Assembly (NCBI RefSeq): GCF_030159595.1
Contig: NZ_BSKJ01000016.1
Location: 16,510 to 80,509, forward strand
Source: Pseudomonas putida
GTDB lineage: Bacteria; Pseudomonadota; Gammaproteobacteria; Pseudomonadales; Pseudomonadaceae
Length of the DNA: 64,000 nt
Direction: 5' to 3'
In this document: piece by piece, positions 60,283 to 64,000 of the stretch
How positions within the stretch are numbered: position 1 is the stretch's first letter
Layout of the letters: each line of letters starts with the position of its first letter
The notes under the pieces: model-generated
Databases searched by the model: none
Told to the model about the DNA's origin: nothing
The model's input: the letters and a program-made list of their open reading frames with translations, nothing else
Position numbers and translations under genes: made by a program

Positions 60283-63200
60283 ACGCCTTTCTCCGGGTTG
60301 CCCAAGGTCTGCCAGGGGGCGGTGAACAAGGGGCGGTACAAGGTTTCGCACCAGCCTTCAAAGGTTTCGTCAGCGGTGAGTGCGGCAAAGTCGCGGAACT
60401 GGCGGGCCAAGGCAATGCTTTCACCACGCTCGCCAAAGCTGGTGCGCTCGTCGCCTTCGTAGGCGCGGGCTGCTGCGGCCAAGGCTTTTTCGGCATCGTC
60501 CTGGGCCAGCCAGGCGAATGCGGTCTTGGCTGCAACCGGTAGCGGCGCGTTCATCGCCGCCTGACGGGCCACCAGCAAGTCGCCCAACATCTGCGTGGCC
60601 TGCTCCTGCGGCAGCGGTGCAAGTAACAGGGTCAAGTCACTGGCTACCAGTGCGCTGTTATAGGGGTAGCCCGCAGCACAGGCTGCCAGGTGCGTGACCC
60701 AAGGGGCTATCAGGCGGTGCCACTTGAGGTTGTTGCGCCCGGCACTGATGGTGTTCGGTACGGTGGTGATGCTGAGCAGGCTCTGGTCATCCGCCTGGAA
60801 CACACGGCCCAGCCAGCCTTCGAGCCGGTGTTGGCCGTGCTCGAAATGTACCGGCAAAGCGCCCTCGACCAGCTGTGGCCAGCGTTCCAGCAACTGCTGG
60901 TGACGTTGCAGCAGGTCAGGTAGTGGCTCAATCAACTCGCTTTGCAGTAGCTCGCCGAAGCCGGCCAGCGGCAACAAACCGCAGGCTTGCAGGCGCCGGG
61001 CTTGGGCCTGCAAGGCCTGTTCGGCGTTGCTCGGCTCGGCCAGGGCGGCGCCGAGCAGGCTTTCACTGGCGCCGTAGCGTTGCAAGGTATCGAGGACGAA
61101 GGGCTCTTCGTCCGGGGTCGGCGCCTCCAGCGCTTCGAAGTACACCTTCAGCCGCTGACTGAAAAAATGCCGCACCGGGTGGCGCAGGAAGTCGTTCAAC
61201 TGGGTCAGGCTCAAGGCTTCATCGTCGTGGTAAGGCGGTAGGGTGGAGTCGCCCTGCTCGTCTTTCTCGCCCTGCTGGTGCAGCACCTGCCATTCGTGGG
61301 CAAAGCTGAACAGCGGGCTGCCCTTCTGGAAATAACGCGGGCTGAATGGCTGCAGCGGGTGCTCCTGTGTCAGGGCATGTAGCAGCTGCTCGCCCGGCTG
61401 TGCTGGCTGCCCTTGCTCTGTGCCGGCCAGATGCCAGCCCGCAGCGAGGTGATCGCGCAACTGGCCGATCAGTACCGAGGCCGGGCGCTCGCTGTTGTCG
61501 CGGATACTGCGCCCGACCCAGCTGACATACAGCTGATCACGTGCCGATAACAGCGCTTCAAGCAACAGGTAGCGGTCATCCTCGCGGCGCGAGCGGTCAC
61601 CTGGGCGGTAGTCGCTGGCCATCAGGTCAAAGTCCAGCGGTTGCTGGGCGCGGGGATAGTCGCCATCGTTCATGCCCAGCAGGCAGACCACGCGGAACGG
61701 GATGGCACGCATGGGCATGAGGGTGCAGAAGTTCACCGAACCCGCGAGGAAGCGTTGCGACAGCTTGCCTTGATCGAGGCCCGACAGCCAGGCTTCACGC
61801 ACGACGGTCAGTGGCAGCGGGTCTTGCAGGCCGACAGCCTCACACACTTCAAGCCAGCTGTCGCGCAGGTCCTGCAACTGCATCAGCAACAGTTCATCAC
61901 GCTCGCCTTCGGCGAGGAAGAACACCTGCAACAAGGCATGCAGGCGCTCACCCCACTGGCTGACGGTAGCAGGCTCGGACAGGGCCTGACACGCCACTTC
62001 GAGTGCATCGAGCAGCGCGGCCAGCGGGCCGATCAGTGCCGCATCCAGGCCACCAATTTCATCGTAGGGCTCAATGCCATCACACGCGTCACCCACACCC
62101 ACCGCGTAACCCAGCAGCATGCGCCGCAAACCGAAACGCCAGCTGTTCTGTTCAAGCCCTGCGGGCAAGCCCAGGCTGGCTCGCTGCTCCGCATTGAGCC
62201 CCCAGCGGATGCCGGCGCCCTCGATCCAACGGTGAAGCGTGGGCAGGTCGTTTTCGCGGATGCCGAAGCGGGCGCGGACTGCCGGAACGTCTAACAGGTC
62301 GAGCACTTCGCTGACCGCGAAGCGGCTATCCGGCAACTTGAGCAGGTGTTCGAGGGCAATCAACAAAGGCTCGCGACCACGCTGGCCCTGGTCGGTGAGG
62401 GTGAAGGGGATATAGCGTGGATCACTGCGCTGCAACTGGCCGAACACGGCGCGGATATGCGGCGCGTAAGTGTCGATGGCCGGCAGCATGACGATCACGT
62501 CACGCGGGCGTAGCGTAGGGTCGGCGCTGAAGCGGGCCAGCAACTGATCGTGCAGTATTTCTACTTCGCGTTGCGGGCTGTGGGCAATGTGGAAACGAAT
62601 CGAGCGGTCTTTTGCCGTATCGACTGGCGACCATAGCTCGCGGCTTTCCGCGAGTGGGCGCAACTCAAGGATGTCGTCTTGCAACTGGTTAAGCAGCGTG
62701 GTGGGCGACCCGTCACTGAACAGGTCGATGCGACCATCGCTGAATACACCCTGATAGCTGCCGGGATCGTCATAGCTGTCGAGCAGGTTGATATAGTCGC
62801 GGCCTTGCTTGCCCCAAGCTGCCAGCAACGGGTGAGCATGTTGATGCAATGACTGGTCGTCCAGTTGCAGGGGCATGCCCTGCTTGCGTTGCTGGCGCTT
62901 GTACTGGTGGCGCAGCAAGTCCTTGTCGGCGACTATATCGGCCCAGTGGTGGCGGCAGGGGTTGTGTACGCACAGCAATACCTGACTGAAGCGCGCCAAC
63001 CCAGCCAGTGCTTCCAAGGCCTGGGCTGGTAGCGAGGAAATGCCGAATACGATTACGCGTGGCGGCAGCCCGGCAGGCGCCTGTTCCAGGCTGTTGATGC
63101 GCTCGATGAAGCGTTGATGTACACCGGCGCGGCTCTGCGCCATGCCTTGCTCACCCACATCCTCCAGCAATGCTCGCCACAACTCGGCTTGCCAGCGGTT

Positions 63201-63761
63201 GCCTGGTGGCAGCGCTTTGCGCTCGCCACGCGCGGTGTTGAGGATGTGCTCGCCAGCGGCCCAGTCTTTGAGCCAGTCGGCGCGGTAGACTTGGTACTGG
63301 TCGAACAGGTCGGCCAGTCGCTCTGCCAGCTGGTAGCGCTTACGCAAGTCACTGTCGTCAGTGAGGAAACGCCGCAGCGGTTCGAAATGCGGGCGCTCGA
63401 CCAAGGCGGGTAGCAGGCGCATCAGGCGCCAAGTCAGCGGGGCCTTGTCGAGCAGGGACACTTCAGGAATTTCGTCGCGGCCCAGCACGCTGCGGTACAG
63501 CTGCCACATGAAGCTGCCAGGCAGCTGCACATCGATTGCGGCAGCGATACCACACCCCCCCTGGTCATCTTCCAGCGGGTCTTCGGCCAAGGCTAGCTTG
63601 AGCCATTGAGCGATGCCATTGCTTTGCACCAGGGCAATTTCGTTTTCCAACGGCGCCAAGGGGTAGCGGCGCATCCAGCTCACCACAAGGCTGCGCAAGT
63701 CGTCGAGGCGGTTGCCGTGGACGATCATGAAGCCGGGATGGAGATGGGAAGTGGTGAGCAT
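60279..63761 (-). CDS. recC: Exodeoxyribonuclease V gamma subunit RecC
   Basis: A 1160-residue protein, the Chi-recognition and scaffold subunit of RecBCD. Recognisable blocks are HGNRLDDLRSLVVSWMRRYPLAPLENEIALVQSNGIAQWLKLALAE at the N-terminus and PFRVVCLLGMNDGDYPR in the inactive helicase part. It heads the operon. The ATG at 63761 was preferred over 63821, giving the family N-terminus. Confidence 0.96.
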   Translation of the reverse strand: MLTTSHLHPGFMIVHGNRLDDLRSLVVSWMRRYPLAPLENEIALVQSNGIAQWLKLALAEDPLEDDQGGCGIAAAIDVQLPGSFMWQLYRSVLGRDEIPEVSLLDKAPLTWRLMRLLPALVERPHFEPLRRFLTDDSDLRKRYQLAERLADLFDQYQVYRADWLKDWAAGEHILNTARGERKALPPGNRWQAELWRALLEDVGEQGMAQSRAGVHQRFIERINSLEQAPAGLPPRVIVFGISSLPAQALEALAGLARFSQVLLCVHNPCRHHWADIVADKDLLRHQYKRQQRKQGMPLQLDDQSLHQHAHPLLAAWGKQGRDYINLLDSYDDPGSYQGVFSDGRIDLFSDGSPTTLLNQLQDDILELRPLAESRELWSPVDTAKDRSIRFHIAHSPQREVEILHDQLLARFSADPTLRPRDVIVMLPAIDTYAPHIRAVFGQLQRSDPRYIPFTLTDQGQRGREPLLIALEHLLKLPDSRFAVSEVLDLLDVPAVRARFGIRENDLPTLHRWIEGAGIRWGLNAEQRASLGLPAGLEQNSWRFGLRRMLLGYAVGVGDACDGIEPYDEIGGLDAALIGPLAALLDALEVACQALSEPATVSQWGERLHALLQVFFLAEGERDELLLMQLQDLRDSWLEVCEAVGLQDPLPLTVVREAWLSGLDQGKLSQRFLAGSVNFCTLMPMRAIPFRVVCLLGMNDGDYPRAQQPLDFDLMASDYRPGDRSRREDDRYLLLEALLSARDQLYVSWVGRSIRDNSERPASVLIGQLRDHLAAGWHLAGTEQGQPAQPGEQLLHALTQEHPLQPFSPRYFQKGSPLFSFAHEWQVLHQQGEKDEQGDSTLPPYHDDEALSLTQLNDFLRHPVRHFFSQRLKVYFEALEAPTPDEEPFVLDTLQRYGASESLLGAALAEPSNAEQALQAQARRLQACGLLPLAGFGELLQSELIEPLPDLLQRHQQLLERWPQLVEGALPVHFEHGQHRLEGWLGRVFQADDQSLLSITTVPNTISAGRNNLKWHRLIAPWVTHLAACAAGYPYNSALVASDLTLLLAPLPQEQATQMLGDLLVARQAAMNAPLPVAAKTAFAWLAQDDAEKALAAAARAYEGDERTSFGERGESIALARQFRDFAALTADETFEGWCETLYRPLFTAPWQTLGNPEKGV

Positions 63762-63841
63762 CGGGAGGTCTCTGGCAGGCACTGATGGCTGAGGGTGGAA
63801 CGATATCACGCGAACAGGCAAGGGCAGAATGCCATCAGGCT

Positions 63842-63945
63842 GCGGGAGCGGCGATCCGACTTACACGCGAAGCGGGCGATGCGGTGGATGGATGGCACCG
63901 GCTTGGCCGGTGCTCGCGGCTGAAGCCACTCCTACAGGGATTGCG
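63842..63945. repeat. Degenerate REP-like composite
   Basis: GCGGGAGCGGCGATCCGACTTACACGCGAAG lies left, GGCACCGGCTTGGCCGGTGCTCGCGGC in the middle, and GAAGCCACTCCTACAGGG right. It is a decayed version of the module seen at 33.64 and 51.99 kb. The window ends 55 bases beyond it without another gene start. Confidence 0.6.
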
Positions 63946-64000
63946 TGAATCCGGCGGATCTTTTTCGGCCCACAAAGACAAAACCCCTACCTGCATGCGC

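Overview
The window is chromosomal DNA of a Pseudomonas putida-group bacterium. The evidence is the high-G+C coding style, at least eight P. putida-type REP palindromes between genes, and a run of genes with clear P. putida counterparts: radA, mscL, fpr, ppoR, rlmG, cioAB, trmA, pcaHG, mcpS, mmsAB, yfiRNB and recCBD. No rRNA, tRNA or CRISPR array was seen.

Layout. 0-5 kb: a MetF-like protein with a zinc-binding C-terminal domain, then a cstA/btsT-yjiX-yjiA set (carboxylate or peptide uptake with a CobW GTPase). 5-12.5 kb: a PilZ protein, an NCS2 purine permease, radA, mscL, fpr, the LuxR solo ppoR and rlmG. 12.5-19.5 kb: the cyanide-insensitive oxidase operon cioAB plus a 51-residue partner, an MFS exporter, an AzgA-type purine permease and trmA. 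19.5-27.7 kb: pcaHG with a PcaQ-type palindrome, a zinc metallopeptidase, the mcpS chemoreceptor, a gutted gamma-glutamyltransferase pseudogene, a LysR-mdaB-ygiN quinone locus and a TauE/SafE permease. 27.9-33.6 kb: a six-gene lipid-modification operon resembling E. coli ynbABCD with two extra genes. It is the most interesting uncharacterised system in the host backbone. 33.6-38 kb: a DmeR/RcnR-type Ni/Co repressor and CDF exporter, a cupin protein, and mmsAB (valine catabolism) with a divergent LysR gene.

39.1-47.65 kb is an integrated element of about 8.5 kb, A+T-richer than its surroundings. It entered the 3' end of the LysR gene next to mmsA and is bounded by perfect 130-bp direct repeats. 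Phased 12-bp repeats resembling arm-type integrase sites lie at both ends, and a tyrosine integrase lies at the right end. Inside are a SHOCT protein, a serine recombinase, a divergent pair of unknown genes, a 470-bp array of about ten hairpins, an HTH protein, and an overlapping operon of four very small genes with its own promoter and terminator. Immediately outside, at 47.8-50.9 kb, is a Sir2-HerA anti-phage defence pair. Two small paralogue-type genes (DUF3077/DUF6124-like) and a structured intergenic region follow. The interval between the mmsA-linked LysR gene and yfiB therefore looks like an insertion and defence hotspot.

52.1-63.8 kb returns to the backbone with yfiR-yfiN-yfiB (periplasmic control of c-di-GMP synthesis) and the overlapping operon recC-recB-recD.

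Genes likely to work together: cstA-yjiX-yjiA; cioA-cioB-DUF2474; pcaH-pcaG; mdaB-lysR-ygiN; ynbA-ynbC-ynbD-orf143-plsC-ynbB; dmeR-dmeF; mmsA-mmsB; herA-sir2; yfiR-yfiN-yfiB; recC-recB-recD.
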